From the NCBI GenBank assembly GCA_963576785.1, contig OY756139.1, positions 3,100,001 through 3,164,000 of the forward strand: a stretch of 64,000 bases of DNA, written 5' to 3'. A program made the position numbers and the translations under genes. Positions 12,647 to 24,702 of the stretch are shown one piece after another; within the stretch, counting starts at the first letter, position 1, and each line of letters begins with the position of its first letter. Source of the stretch: Chlorophyllum brunneum. Taxonomy: Eukaryota; Basidiomycota; Agaricomycetes; Agaricales; Agaricaceae. The notes under the pieces are model-generated. The model worked only from the letters and a program-made list of their open reading frames with translations. It was not told the DNA's origin and searched no databases.

Positions 12647-14837
12647 TCACGCTCCATTACCAGTCGACGGACCTTTTCGCGTAAATACCAAAACAGCCCA
12701 TTCCGTGCTCCACGAGTCATAGATGCGTGTTTCAAAATCGAGTTCGGAAATTCTATAGAATATGAATTTGAACCCGTCGCTGGGAACAAACGTCCAGCTC
12801 CGACATTCATCGCTAACCGGCACCACAGCATCGATATCGGCACCCGAACAGGTAAATGGATAGGTTGATGGATAAACAACAGAAAATGAGTTCTCGAGAA
12901 GATGGTTGCGTGGATAGAGAGTGAAATTCGGCGCACCGGAGCCCCCGTGCGACTCGCTGACTGCGCCTCGTCCTTGGCAATGTTGCAATCCCTCTTGGTC
13001 GTCCTCGAAGCTCTTGATCATCTGCATCGATCCAACGTATGACATCTCCGCAGTAGACCTTCTTTTGGTCTTGACGTCCACCCCCATGGCTATGTCAGCA
13101 ACTTGCTCATTGTTGCCTTCCTGCGGCGTGCCGTCTTCATAGCGATCAATCATAGTGGAGAGGATCTCAATTTCGGCTTTCCGGCGATTGAACAGCATGT
13201 GTATGAGCTCCTTCCTTTGAATGGGACAATCAAATGCCCGGTAGGTTCTGGCAGACGCAAAAAGGACTCACCTCCACTTTGGCGGCAGAACTTTATTTGA
13301 TTCTCTAAGCATTGCAAAGGCCTGTGGTGGCTCAGCCAATTTTAATTTCCCTCCAATATATAAGTACGCACCTTCTTTTCGTCCCCTTTGGATATTGGCA
13401 ACAGCTTGTCTCTGTCGATACCAATTCTGCCATGTAGAGCTCAAATGTGTGTGATGTACAATGAACCGAGACAGGTGCAGTTTGCGCACCTCGATAATTC
13501 GGTAGCCCAAATTCCAACCCACAGTACTTTTCCACCCGCGGCCAACCGTTCGTTCTCATGTTTCAAAGCTCTACTACCGTAATTGTATACGGAGAGGATA
13601 TCAAGACCGTATGGGTCCGCGTCGACGAGCGCCATTATAGGGATCCTTTAGACAAGAACAAGTCTCGGGACAGGACGGGAGGTGCAAGAAATACGAAATA
13701 CCCACCGAGGAGGTAAACAGTCAGCTAACGTTTTGACTAGATGTCGTGTGGCAATATCTGGGTATCCTTTTCCCTTACCAACGATCTCGTTTAGAACACA
13801 CGTTAATGGTGGGGAGAAAGCATTACTGACTGTGATGAGCAGGCCTCGTCCAGGCATATCTTGGTGATTTGTGATTTTGAGATGACAGAGAGTTTGAAAG
13901 ACAGCCTGTAGATGTATGCGTTCAACGGGGGACGCACACACGACTCGAATCCACGGCACACCTCTTTTTCGACGATTAACACCCAACACACGTCTTCGTC
14001 CAGTCCGAATGAAGTTATATCCTCTCCGACGGGAATCAAAGTGGCCTGAAATGTTTTTGAATAAAGGAGTTTAGAAATACGAGTGAGTGTATGCACCTCT
14101 GTGTCTGTTGGCTGGGTGATTTCTCCAGAGGTAAGATGGATAGTTAGACCGGAGCCGCATATAAGACCTTTACTCGACGCGCGCTGAACCGAGACGGTGG
14201 TGATTATTATTTATGTTAGTGAGAGAGGTAAATGCATCCGCGTTACGATATTGAGAGAAGACCGATCGAGATCAAAGGTCGCAGCTAGATCGTCTACGAG
14301 CTATATTGGAATGAGTTGAGTGGAACGTATAGTTCATCGTCGGGCGTACTGTGTCGACCGTCTTCTGAGTCTTGAAGAGTTGGACATCGTTGTAGAATAT
14401 ATCACTTCAAGTCAATGCTCAACGAATAGGGCTCGGAGAGAAGTTGAAGAAGAGAAACCGTTTGGTCATCGGTATGTCGTCGATAATTGCTTCGTGTGCG
14501 AGGTCCAAGACACGGAACAGTTGCGCTATTCGCGGCGTAGAGATGTCAGAGGTATTTGAATCAGCGCATATATATACTTACCCAATGGACGCCCACTCCC
14601 TGCAAGGCATTTTTTGGGGTAGGTGAGCGTTCTAGACGATCCCTTGGCGCGGTTGGCGAGCTGGAGTTGGATTTTTGACTTAGCCCGTCGCTGCTGGGCG
14701 GGGATCTTTTCGGTGATGTCAGAGGGATTACTCGCGTCGACAAGTTGTTGAAGGAAAGAAAGAACGAGGTTTTCAATCGCATTAGTTGCTGTAGAGTCTT
14801 CATTGAAGTTTTGCATTTCCTGGTCTCCGAGATCCAT
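12647..14837 (-). CDS. SPO11: Meiotic double-strand-break nuclease Spo11
   Basis: Twelve exons join in phase (descending): 14837-14582, 14525-14459, 14404-14350, 14300-14247, 14183-14097, 14045-13962, 13905-13831, 13773-13706, 13645-13490, 13426-13372, 13321-13272, 13214-12647. Spo11, a topoisomerase VI A-subunit homologue, makes the DNA breaks that start meiotic recombination and stays linked to DNA through a tyrosine. Visible marks: RVLDLAHEAIIDDIPMTKR followed by DIFYNDVQLFK, where the Tyr aligns with the catalytic one; TOPRIM Glu in WVLIVEKE; ITGKGYPDIATR; TOPRIM acidic pair in VDADPYGLDILSVYNYGS; DKLLPISKGDEKK; and the terminal NRRKAEIEIL. The frame runs about 165 residues past that last motif, longer than usual, so an unrecognised last intron or earlier stop is possible. 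Meiosis-specific expression is expected from the family. Confidence 0.9.
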
Positions 14838-14932
14838 GGTGGTGGTTCAAACACAGGGAGGTCGGGTGGCAAAGAATTTATTGACACTTGTACAAACCAA
14901 GGAAAAATAAACAACAAATAAAAATAAGGATT

Positions 14933-15975
14933 TCACGCCGGCCAGTTGGGGAGGTCGAGGCCAAACCAGAGAGGCAGTTTGTTCCAGAACTCTTCGCGGA
15001 CAGCATCGACAACAGCAGCAAATTCAGCCCGACAGTTTTCGCAAGCCCTAAGGGATACACCAGTTATAGCAGACGCGTCCTCCCTAGTCTGCATCAGCTC
15101 CGCGTCGACGATAGCAAACAAGGGATCCGAGCTTCGGTGACACACAACGCCATTGACGTCTCGAAGAATTTCGAACGTGATGGCCTCAAAAGCGGCTTGA
15201 CAGGTGCGTTTACGGATAGGGTCCTTTTCTGCAGAATAAATACATCCAGCGGAGGGCCGCCGGCCTTCAAGTTCGTTGACGACGAATGTAGATAGGTACC
15301 GGGAGGCGTGTTCCTTGCCTTTGAGAATGTTCATGAGATCGGTTGGAGAGAGGAGATGAAGAATGGCTGTGCGTGGGCAGGTATAACCAGTGGCAATGTC
15401 GCTTGGTGCACAGCGGCAAAGATCATAGAAGGCAGAGGGTAGAAGGTCCGAGGTGTTGGTTTCTCGTGCGAGGTTGATGACCATGATGGGATGGGGGTAG
15501 GAGAGACGGGGCTTGTAGAGACCATTCGAGTTTGTGGCTGCGGCTTCGCGGATTTCCCATTGGGTCAGCGTTTTAGGCCAGCTGGGAGTCATGCCTCGGA
15601 GGACATCTTCCTGGATCTTGTGCGCCTGGTATTTGGTTGCGAGTCGGAGAATGGCAGAGACGACATCAAAATCGGAGGGATCGTGCCTAAGACGTGTACT
15701 AGGCCCCGTTAGCGAGGGTGCGTTGCAAGGATCTGAACCTACACTCCGTCGTAGAGGGCGAGAAGAAAATGGGCGAGGTCGTCTGGATGGTCGTCTAGCT
15801 CGAGGACAGGGCAGCCGTTGAGCTGGTTTGACGCGTCGAGCACCGTGATGGCGTCTGCAAGTACTGCTGAATGGCGAGCGAGGACACCGCGATGGACGAG
15901 GAAGACGACGTTTGCAGCGAGGAGAGCAGTATTGCCGTCTGGGAAGCTGAGCGGGTGCAACATGGAGATCAACAT
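14933..15975 (-). CDS. BTB/POZ-like domain protein (agaricomycete family)
   Basis: Two exons (15975-15743 and 15698-14933) give 332 residues. The N-terminal part has the agaricomycete BTB-like pattern: FPDGN, then VVFLVHRGVLARHSAVLADA, then GCPVLELDDHPDDLAHFLLALYDG. The C-terminal half carries paired Cys (RACENC, near the end) and the conserved AILRLATKYQ and ITFEILRDV segments. Such proteins probably mediate protein contacts; the partner is unknown. An upstream in-frame Met would overlap the divergent gene, so I chose 15975. It lies 95 bases upstream of SPO11 on the same strand. Confidence 0.82.
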
Positions 15976-16048
15976 GAGCGTGGGAACCAGCCTGCCGCCT
16001 TTTTGCCCAACCTCGGCTTGTGCTTTCCAACAAACACCAGCAGCCAGC
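15976..16048. promoter_or_regulatory. 73-base divergent promoter/leader region
   Basis: The chosen start of the minus-strand BTB gene and the start of the plus-strand RGG gene are only 73 bases apart, so both leaders and core promoters must share this stretch or overlap the opposite coding region. No TATA or CCAAT element stands out. The distance depends on the chosen BTB start. Confidence 0.4.
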
Positions 16049-17975
16049 ATGCCAGAACCCGTCCAGCAACGCATCGTCCCCGGCGCACCGCCCCCAGCTC
16101 CCCAGTCAAAGGTCCAGAGGAAGAAGCGCAAGCCAAAGCCAAAGAGCGACTCTCCAGACGGCTCCACCGTCCCAGATGTCGTCGAAAAGGCCCCAGAGCC
16201 TGCAGACGTCCACCAGGGCCCACCCGCCCCAGAACCCGTCGCGCACGAGTCCCAGGGTCTGAATACTCCCGTAGAAGATCTCTTCAAAAACAACCCCACC
16301 GCCGAACTCGTCAGCAAACGCCTCAAAGCTACCAATAAGAAAATTGTTCGTCATCACCCCATTACCCCGCATCCCACTCACCCCTGCTTTCATTAGGCGC
16401 GCATCACCAGTTATGCCGCGATGGAGGCAGACAAACTCGACGATGACCAAAAACGCACCCTTAAGACCCTCCCTGTTCTTGAGGCTATCCAGAAGGAACT
16501 CAGTGAAGTCAAAAAGGCCATCGAAGTACGTTCCCGGCCTACATAAACAACTTTTCTGACCACAATTTCCTAGATTCATGAAAATGAACAGGCACACGAG
16601 TTGGCCGCCAAGCGCGCCGAGGCCGACAAAGCTGAAAAGGCGCGTATCCAGGATGCCGTCGCGGCCGCGCAGGTGATTATATCCAAAATTGCTTTTGATG
16701 TATCCTATTCATTCTTCCATTTTCAGGCCACTCTCTTATCCAAAACCAGCGATATCCTCAACATCCTCCGAATCCGTACATCACTCGCCAATGGCGAAAT
16801 CGACCCGTCTGCTCTTTCATTGCAGGGCGATGAAGCCACTGCAGTCTACTCCGTTGCAGATGCCCTTCTCAGCGGAGACGGTGATCGCAAGCAAGCCGTC
16901 ATCACTGGTTTCCTCCTCGGCGAAGGCGATTTGGATGGCGTTTCTTGTGGGTCCCGAGTTCACAATCTCATCACGCGATTAATTCTATCCCCATTAGATT
17001 CGCGTTTGATCGAAATCACAACTCTGACTCTTGACCCGTCCCGAGAGCCTACCCCCGAACCGGAGGAGCCTGCTGTTGTCACCACAGATGAAGTGCCCTC
17101 TACCGCATCTATTACAGGCCCTTCAGAACCTGAGAACCCTGTCGGTGGTCTGCCAGGATCTATCGCGGCTTCCAACAGCTTCCGCTTCATGCAGGATAGC
17201 GAACTTGAGGGTCCCTTCGATGACACTCCCGCCGAGGTACCCCAGCAAACCATACCTGTCCAAGAAGTCAGTGCCGAGGCCGCTCCCGTAAATGGTAACG
17301 CAGAGGAAAGAGCCGCCGCTCCTCCAACCGACGTATGCATTGCTTCTTCCATACCCTCAACTCTATTAATCCACATTAATTTAGATACCCGCAACAATTG
17401 ACTGGGCGGCCGAAGAAACAGCTGAAGAGCTCCCCTCTATCGCCGGGTTACATGCCGAGTTTGGAACTTCCGGGTCTGCAACTCCGGCTGAACAACAACA
17501 GCCTGCTGTTGCACTGAATGGTACACCTGATGCCGCACCTCCACAACCCGAGGATGATGGTTTCCAACAAGCAGGTGGAAGAGGACACCGTGGTGAATAT
17601 CGTGGTCGCGGTCGTGGTTTCCGCGGTGAACGTGGTGGACACCGTGGTGCATATCGTGGACATGGTGAGAGAGGTGGGGGCGGCGGACATAGAGACAGAT
17701 TCCCTCATGATGAGAGAGGTCGTGGTGGTGGTATGTCTGTGTAAATCTTCGTACACGATGGCATGGCTGATAACGATTACCTAGGTTTCCGTGGACGCGG
17801 TGAACACCGCGGGCGCGGCGAATATCGTGGGCGTGGTGAATACCGTGGACGTGGTGAATATCGTGATGGTGAACGTCGTGGCGGAGGGAGGGGCCGTGGT
17901 AGGGGTGATCGTGGTGGACCCCATCATGATTCCTCATCCCCTGTTCCTTCGCCAGCTCCAGCTGCGGCGACCTAA
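16049..17975 (+). CDS. RGG-box RNA-binding protein, possibly caprin-like
   Basis: Seven exons (16049-16345, 16397-16525, 16574-16672, 16727-16946, 16998-17332, 17385-17730, 17785-17975) give 538 residues. Order: a Pro/Lys-rich N terminus; a helical, charged segment with coiled-coil character (residues about 80-250, including KTLPVLEAIQKELSEVKKAIE and LAAKRAEADKAEKARIQDA); an acidic Pro/Glu-rich linker; IDWAAEE; then an RGG/RGE repeat tail (about residues 440-525) with recurring RGRGEYRGRG units. RGG tails bind RNA and are arginine-methylation targets. The helix-linker-RGG layout resembles caprin-type RNA granule proteins, but that assignment is weak. The first intron donor is the non-consensus GTTCGT. 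Confidence 0.85.
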
Positions 17976-18462
17976 ATGCGTCACCGGACATGGTCCTAGT
18001 GCCCCGGAACGATGATCGACATGGACACGAAAGTGGCATTTCGTACACTGCTTGTTTGCTCCTCAAATCCCCTTCCCTCTTATATCCGACCTTTTTTCCC
18101 TTCATCCTTATTCCTGACCCCGATTCCCCCTCACTTTTTATCTTGTCCCATGTTGTATTAGACCCTTCCACCCTTTCCCCCCTCGCTCTTGGCAAGTTTT
18201 TGCTGTCCGGTCCTTCAAGTCCGTCATCCCACACCCACGTCATACTTACCTACTACATACGTACATCCTCTCATCTCAATCCCTCCTGTTTTGCGTTGCG
18301 TTGTGTCACCCCTTTTATATACACCCCAATATGTAATTTTTGTGGCTTGCTTTCGGTCGTGATAGACAGAACCACAGGAAAATTGCAGGTAATGTACTAA
18401 CGAGTTGCGTCCCCTTGGTACTCTTCATATTCCAGTGTAACATCAGTCCCCCAAGGTCACCT
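17976..18462. other. Intergenic, 3' UTR-rich spacer
   Basis: Strongly pyrimidine-rich sequence following the RGG gene, consistent with a 3' UTR. The next locus is on the opposite strand and convergent. No gene seen. Confidence 0.5.
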
Positions 18463-19621
18463 TTAACCACTCAACAAATCCACAGGTCCCGACGCCTGCA
18501 CAATTTCCAGTCTCAAACCTCCCCTCATCAGCCCTCTTAGCTCTTCAACCGTATCCGTATCCCATAGAAGATTGAAATCAAGATCCAATCGGAAGGACTC
18601 TATGAGTGTGCGCTCCCGTCGTTGCCTTATCATCCCAACGAGAACCGCACGACTTTCTGCAATTTCCCCTTGAGTTGGTTTGGGTGGTAAACTGATCGAA
18701 GCAGATATTGTAGGAACCGGTATTTGGAAATGAAGCCTTTCAAGACCGGGCAGCGGTACCATCAAATAGTCCGACCTTGCTGAGAGTGCTCGTACCAGCA
18801 ATGTCGTGGTGAGTGCTGCTGATTTAGATGGACTATGGCAGGATAATGCCAATCTGCGGAGTTTGGGTGTGGAAGCGATTATCGTTGGTACAAGAGTCTG
18901 TATATCATCGTCGATGATTGTGGTGAACCTGAAATCCAGCTCTATCAGAGTCTCTGATGAAGCTGATAGAAATTGCGAGAGGTTGGTGTAAAATAGAGAA
19001 CGGGCGTGAGGATGGATGTAGCCCGCTGAATTGACCCTTGTTTTCCAACAAAATCGTTTTAATGACGGAAGACGGACATGTGTTAGGAGAGCGGTCTCCC
19101 AATACAATTGGGTGAATTCCCAGTCGAACCGTTCGAGGTATTGGGGGCTGGCCTGGGGCATGGGGTGCATTTTTTGCGTCCACGGGAAAAAGATAGACTT
19201 TTGGACGTGGAATTCGATGAGATTATTCGGCAAGGATTTGGTGACACTGCGGGAGGTACACTCCAGTCAAGTCAGCTACGGTGAGCTTGTCCCACCACGA
19301 AAAATCTTCAAAGTCGAGAAGTGAATAATCACTACCGTGTCCACTGGTCAGGTGCACTCGCAGTTCCGTCAACTGCGTAAGTAACTGCACCAGGTGCCTC
19401 CATTTGGTGTCCACAGCAAGTAAATTCAATTTTTGGATATGATTAGAATGACCGATGAAAACCGCATGTTCGATGTCGTTGAGACCGATGGATGGGTCGT
19501 CAGGGAGCGGATAAAAACCTGCGCCCCTCCAACCCATGAGGGTCCAGATTTTGAGATCCAAGAGATGCCCAAGAGAGCGCTCGGAATAGACCTTGAGCAG
19601 CTCTACAAATTTTGGCACTAG
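18463..19621 (-). pseudogene. 3' part of a transposon-split F-box gene
   Basis: Reading minus from 19621 the frame continues the F-box gene that starts at 26500. It is separated from that start only by the copia element, and the target duplication ACTAG restores the codons without shift. The segment encodes leucine-rich F-box-tail sequence (LLDLKIWTLMGWRGAGF, HIQKLNLLAVDTKWRHL, then MRGGLRLEIVQASG near the end). At about 19245-19260 the frame shifts: the upstream frame stops, while the downstream frame resumes with SLPNNLIEFHVQ after one extra base in a CCC run. The allele is thus broken twice, by insertion and by frameshift. Its relict paralogue is at 27000-28000. Confidence 0.85.
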
Positions 19622-20193
19622 TGTTGAGGAAATGACCGTAACAAGTTGTTTACTGGGGACAGCAGTAAACGCAGTGGGAGAGAACGTAGGGTCTACTCAC
19701 CGAGATAATAAGCTTCTATCTGATACCTATAGAAAGGTAATTCGGATAGACAGATATTATTGATGAAGCGGTTAACGTCAGTCAAGTAGAGGTCAAAGTC
19801 GATTAGATCGATGGAGGTGTTGTACTCAAAGAGATAGGCAATGATGAAGAAGTTGTTCGATTGAACAAGATGCAGAACTTAGGTCTGCTACATGGGGTTT
19901 ATATACATATTGTAACATATGCGAGTCATACTACATAAAATACTAGCATTGCATGGATTGTTCCTTATGACTCCCTTTAACTGTGGCGTAGTGCCTGCGG
20001 AGTACTGCGGAACGTAGTATCTAGTCATTGGTACTATGTAGAATAATCTATCAAGTACTTATGACTCTCATCGTATGCAGAGCAACTCATAGGAAGTTAC
20101 TATGGGATGAAGTTACTGGAAAGTAACGGATCAGTCTATTATTATCATAATGACTTCATAGTCTATTTCTAGAATATGTCCGAAACTTCAACA
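19622..20193 (-). repeat. 3' LTR of the copia element
   Basis: 572 bases, TG...CA ends with 6-base inverted tips (TGTTGA/TCAACA). By eye about eight differences from the other LTR, all transitions. Confidence 0.96.
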
Positions 20194-21960
20194 CTCCTCC
20201 TTGCTCTGTATCGATATAGAGTTTTTAATCAACTCAAACGTCAAGCCAAGGCGAGGTCGGAATAGATTGAATTTAATTTTGTCTAAATTCTTTGTGAGAA
20301 TATCGGCAGGATTTTCAGTGCCTTTCACAGAGAATATTTCAATCTTTCCGTCTTCTACCAAATCACGGATGTAATGGTATTTGACGTCGACGTGTTTTGA
20401 TCGTTTTTCTGTTACTGGATTCTTGGCCCAAAATATTGAACCCTCATTATTACCAAAGAGATAAGGGGCTAATGATTGGATACCAATTTCTTCCAATAAA
20501 TTAACAGTCCAAACAAGTTGTTGACTGCAATCTGACAAAGCCATATATTCAGCTTCGGTGGAAGATAATGCAACAGTTTTCTGTTTCCTACTTAACCAAG
20601 CGATAGCTTCGCTGGCTAATAAACAGAAATATCCAGTTACAGATTTACGACTTATTGGATCACCAGCCCAATCAGAGTCAGAAAAGGCATTCAGGCCTTG
20701 CATAGAACTTCCATTATAGGTAATTCTATATTTGCGAGTAGCATTAAGATACTTTAGCAAATGTAGGCCTGCATTGTAATGCGCTTTAGTTGGATTGGTC
20801 ATATGTTGTGATAATTTGACAGTGGCGAAAGCTATGTCGGGCCGACTGCCTATCATCAGATACATAACCGATCCTACTAATTGTTGATACCTCTTTATGA
20901 AGTCAGGTGTCACTTTTCCTGTATTGGATTCGAAGATAAATCCATTTGGTAATGGTATTTCTTCCTTTCCAATTATATTAAATTGATCAAGAACTTTTCC
21001 TAGATAATCCATTTGGTCTAGGGTGATTGATCGGTTTATAGGATTTCGCGAAATTTTCATGCCAAGAAACTCTTTGGTTGGACCAAGGTCTCGGCATTCC
21101 CATTTCTTCATAAAGAGTGCTCGCTTCTCATGTAGAAGTCTAGAGCCTCTAATTCCGACGAACATTGAGTCATCTACATAGACCAGAGCTATAATAAGCT
21201 CTTTGGTTTCAGGGTCGTAGTAATAATAGACTCCAGCATCTAGTTTGGATTGGACAAATCCTAGGTCGGTCATTGACTTAGTCAATTCCTTCCACCATTG
21301 TCGTCCAGATTGCTTTAATCCATAAATGGCTCGGTTTAATTTCCAAACCAGATTACCACGACCTGTATTGAAACCTTCTGGAAGTTCCATATAGAGTTCT
21401 TCATCCAGTTTTCCGTAGAGATAAGCAGTTTTAACATCTAAACTGAGCATCTCCCAATCGTTGAGGGCAGCGACTGCAAATATGAGTCGTGCTGTCTCAT
21501 AACGGACTACTGGTGAAAATAGTTCATCGTAATCGATTCCCTCTATCTGAGAGAATCCTTTTGCTACTAGTCGAGCACGGTATCGACCGTCTGACTTGGG
21601 TGTAAAGACCCATCTATTTTTGACAGCTTTTCTTCCAGGCGGAAGTTTAGCTAAGTCATAAACATGTCTTTCTTTGAGTGAATTTAACTCTTCTAAGCAC
21701 GCTTTCCACCATTTAGATTTCTCTTCTGATGGTAGTCGATTTAGATCCTTGAAAGAAATAGGAACTAATGGTGATTCGACTTTTTGAGCGCACAGATAAT
21801 TGATCATCCCTACTCCTCCTTCTCTGCATAAGTCTTCTAATGTAGAAGCTTTATGCTGAGAACGTCTATCGATTATTCCAGGTTTGGAAGCCTCTGATCG
21901 AATTTGTCTAACAAGTCTACTTGTAGAACTTGTTAATTTTGACTTAGGAGGTTGGAACAT
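20188..21960 (-). pseudogene. Copia reverse transcriptase and RNase H
   Basis: A 590-codon uninterrupted stretch of the copia polyprotein. It opens with the typical RT entry (LPPGRKAVKNRWVFTPKSDG, YRARLVAKGFSQ), has the active-site box YVDDSMFVG, and ends with an RNase H domain (FSDSDWAGDPISRKSVTGY, LSSTEAEYMALSD, KHVDVKYHYIRD). The catalytic Asp residues look present, so this part is well preserved. The same frame is broken upstream at 22483 and 22564, so it could not be made as part of a full Gag-Pol. The last codons run into the 3' LTR, as is common in this family. Confidence 0.93.
20194..20202 (-). promoter_or_regulatory. Polypurine tract
   Basis: AAGGAGGAG on the minus strand, immediately before the 3' LTR; the expected plus-strand primer site of the retrotransposon. 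Confidence 0.75.
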
Positions 21961-22563
21961 CTCATAGTCCTGGAGTATTTTGGTCGGATGCTTTGTAGAA
22001 CCATAGAAGTTTCCTGGACGTTCAGGTACTTTTCTGGTTCTTTGCGGTCTCTGAGGTATTTCAGGAACCGGTATTTGATCCGAGTGACCTCTTGGTACAG
22101 AAGGACCAGCATCCCGATCATCTTCGACAGGGGTATAGGGTATGAATGGTTGTACATCCGGATCATCTCTTTGAGAAGGCGGATGGTTCGAACCTTCAGG
22201 GTGATTAGGTGGATCAGCATAAGATAATCCATCACTGTCATCGTCTTCTGGTGTTTGTGCTTCTCTTGGTGGAAAGAGAATGTTTTGAACAATACCATCC
22301 CACTCCTCCTGAACATCAGTATCGATATTTGGTGCTTTTCCCTTCCCTTTATTCTTTTTAGGTTCAGGGAAAGGAGTTGGAATTCGTCCATGTACAGATC
22401 TGTAAGTCCTATCTTCCGGAGAACTTCTGGTAGAGGTTCGGGGAATAGGGCTTGGTGGTTTATCAATAGGTAAACCAGTAGATTAATCTGGAGCATGGAA
22501 GACAATAACTTCCGAAGGTGTACTTCGAGAAGTAGAAGATGATGGTTGGTTCATCCGTTCTTC

Positions 22564-24060
22564 TCACTTCTTCCCAACACATTTAGGGAAGTATTCTTCG
22601 CTGAATACGGCTGTTGGAGATATATAGATTACATTTCCATTTAGGTGCCTCATGAAACGATAATTTTTCCTGTCTGATGTCCAACCAAGGAAAATCATGA
22701 GTTCTGACTTCACTGTCAGTTTATTGTCTCTTATCTCTTTTGGGAGAAAGACATAAGCACTGCAGCCAAAGACTCTCTCTTTGGAGATGTCTGGAATCTT
22801 CTGATTCAACACTTCATAGGGTGTTTTCCACATGAGCCGTGATACCGGTGTTTTATTATAGATATGTATCGCATGATCTATAGAAAACTCCCACCAACCA
22901 TCAGGAATACAAGTATGATGCCACATGGCTTCTGCTTTATCCATTAGAGTTTGGTTTAAGCATTCCGCTCGACCATTTTGTTGGTGTATGTACGGTGCAC
23001 TAGTCTCATGTATAATCCCTAATGAGCGCAAATGAGATTGCAACTCATCAGTTGCATACTCTCCTCCTCTATCAGTGCAGAGGTATTTTAATTTAGTCTC
23101 GTATTGAGTCTAAATTAAGGCAATGAAATTTTTCATTTCTTCTGCTGCTTCTGATTTCTTATGGAGAAAGCGAATCCATCCATGAGAGGAAAAGTCGTCC
23201 ATTATGGTCATGACCCATTTAAATTCATGGTAGGAAAGAATCGGAAGTTCAACTAAATCCGAGTGTATTCTTTCGAATGGACGCTTTGCGCATGTAGGGT
23301 TCTCTCTAAAGGGTTTCTGGTGCATCTTTCCCTTAGCACAACTGTCACAGATGGGCTTCTGCTCGGGAATCCGTACCGGAGTAAACCCAATCGTATTTTT
23401 CTCAAAATGATTGAAGATACGATTAGAGGGATGTCCTAATCTCGCATGTACAACTTTGTAGCCAACAATCGGATCCGCAGTCATAGCTGCTTGTTCCGAG
23501 TGTACAATTTTTGTGTTAACAAAATGTAAAGTAGTATTACGACTTGCTGAAGGATATGCTTGAAGAATAGCATTTCCTTCGCTATCAACTACTACTGATT
23601 CGTTGGCATCTGTTCTAACAGTTTTGCCATCCTGGCATAACTGTCCCACTGACATTAGTCATTCAGAGGTTCCTTTTAGAAGGAAGACTGGATATATTAA
23701 TATCTGCATTGGTTGAACGCTGTCAGTCTTCCCATTATAGACTCTATGCTTAAGCATAACTGCACCAAGACCAACCACATTAAGGTAGGGGCCATGTGCT
23801 CCTACAGTCTTAATTGGGATCGAAACTTCGAGTTCTTCGAAGTTGATAAAGTCTTCCGTATAAGGGGTATAATGACATGATGCCCCTGAGTCTAATAACC
23901 ATATGTCACTATATTCTTCTAGTGGCGTTATGGTTTGATCATTGCTTAGCGATCGAGATCTAAATTGATCCGGTACTCTTAAATACTGATCGGGCATGTG
24001 CGTTGAAAAACAAGAAAATTGAGAAGTGTTAAAACACTTCTCATTCATCGATTCGCACAT
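22564..24060 (-). pseudogene. Copia protease and integrase region
   Basis: Contains the aspartic protease box WLLDSGASCHYTP (about 23865-23900), then after a TGA at 23659 the GAG-pre-integrase HHCC zinc domain (HARLGHPSNRIF ... CDSCAKGKMHQKPF) and the integrase core (HSDLVELPILSYHEFKWVMTIMDDFSS; a TAG at 23110; then CTDRGGEYATDE and HQQNGRAECLNQTLMDKAE). The Asp-Asp-Glu catalytic positions seem present. It would process the polyprotein and insert the cDNA. Both internal stops sit at positions readable as former CGA and CAG codons; the sense frame continues directly after each. Confidence 0.9.
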
Positions 24061-24702
24061 AACAACATTATTATGGGATCCTATTTTTAGTGAACCATTT
24101 GCTTACCCTCGTGTGTCCCTCACAGGTACAACCTGGGGGGTAACCAGAAGGAACCGAAGGTGCACCAGACGGTGTCACTGATCATCTTTTCGGGGCGCGG
24201 GGGTGAGAGACCTCGTGCATCCGTCGATCGTAACGATCGAGGGCACGTTTTTTCGCCATTTGCATGGGCAAAGGACCAGTGACGCGGTCGCGCCAGGTGG
24301 TCACCTGTTGGATCCGCAGTGAGTTTTCGAGTAAGGCGGTAAAACATAAGTTTTGTGCTTCAGCATGCACCTTTTCTCGAGCTCAGTACGAGCGTTCTCT
24401 TGTGCCTGCTAGACCTTCTTGGGATTAACCCAAGTAAGCGGTTTTGGTCTCTCACTCACAAGTACACGAGTGGTCGGAGGAGCGGGAGCAGGAACGGGTC
24501 GAGGCACATCTATGCGCCTCATCAGGTCGAAGGGGGTCATCCCCGGACCAGTGAAACGACGGACCGCTGGTTCCGTGGCAGCAGCGAAGCCCGCCATGGC
24601 TTCCGCCATGTGGGCCTGGGGTTTACCCTGGCGCTTTTTGGGCTTCTTCTTCTTCTTCTGGATGTTAATCCAGGTAGGAGAAGGGGGAGAAGGCTGAGGA
24701 AG

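Noticed and set aside
15739..16335. Long minus frame beginning MVALRRLL
   Set aside because: Its first half is antisense to the RGG gene; only the part from 15975 downward carries BTB-like sequence.
17437..18243. 268-codon minus frame rich in His and Arg
   Set aside because: It is the antisense shadow of the RGG repeat exons of the gene at 16049-17975.
21933..22505. 190-codon minus frame between integrase and reverse transcriptase
   Set aside because: It is an alternate frame; the polyprotein frame there reads through with stops at 22564 and 22483.
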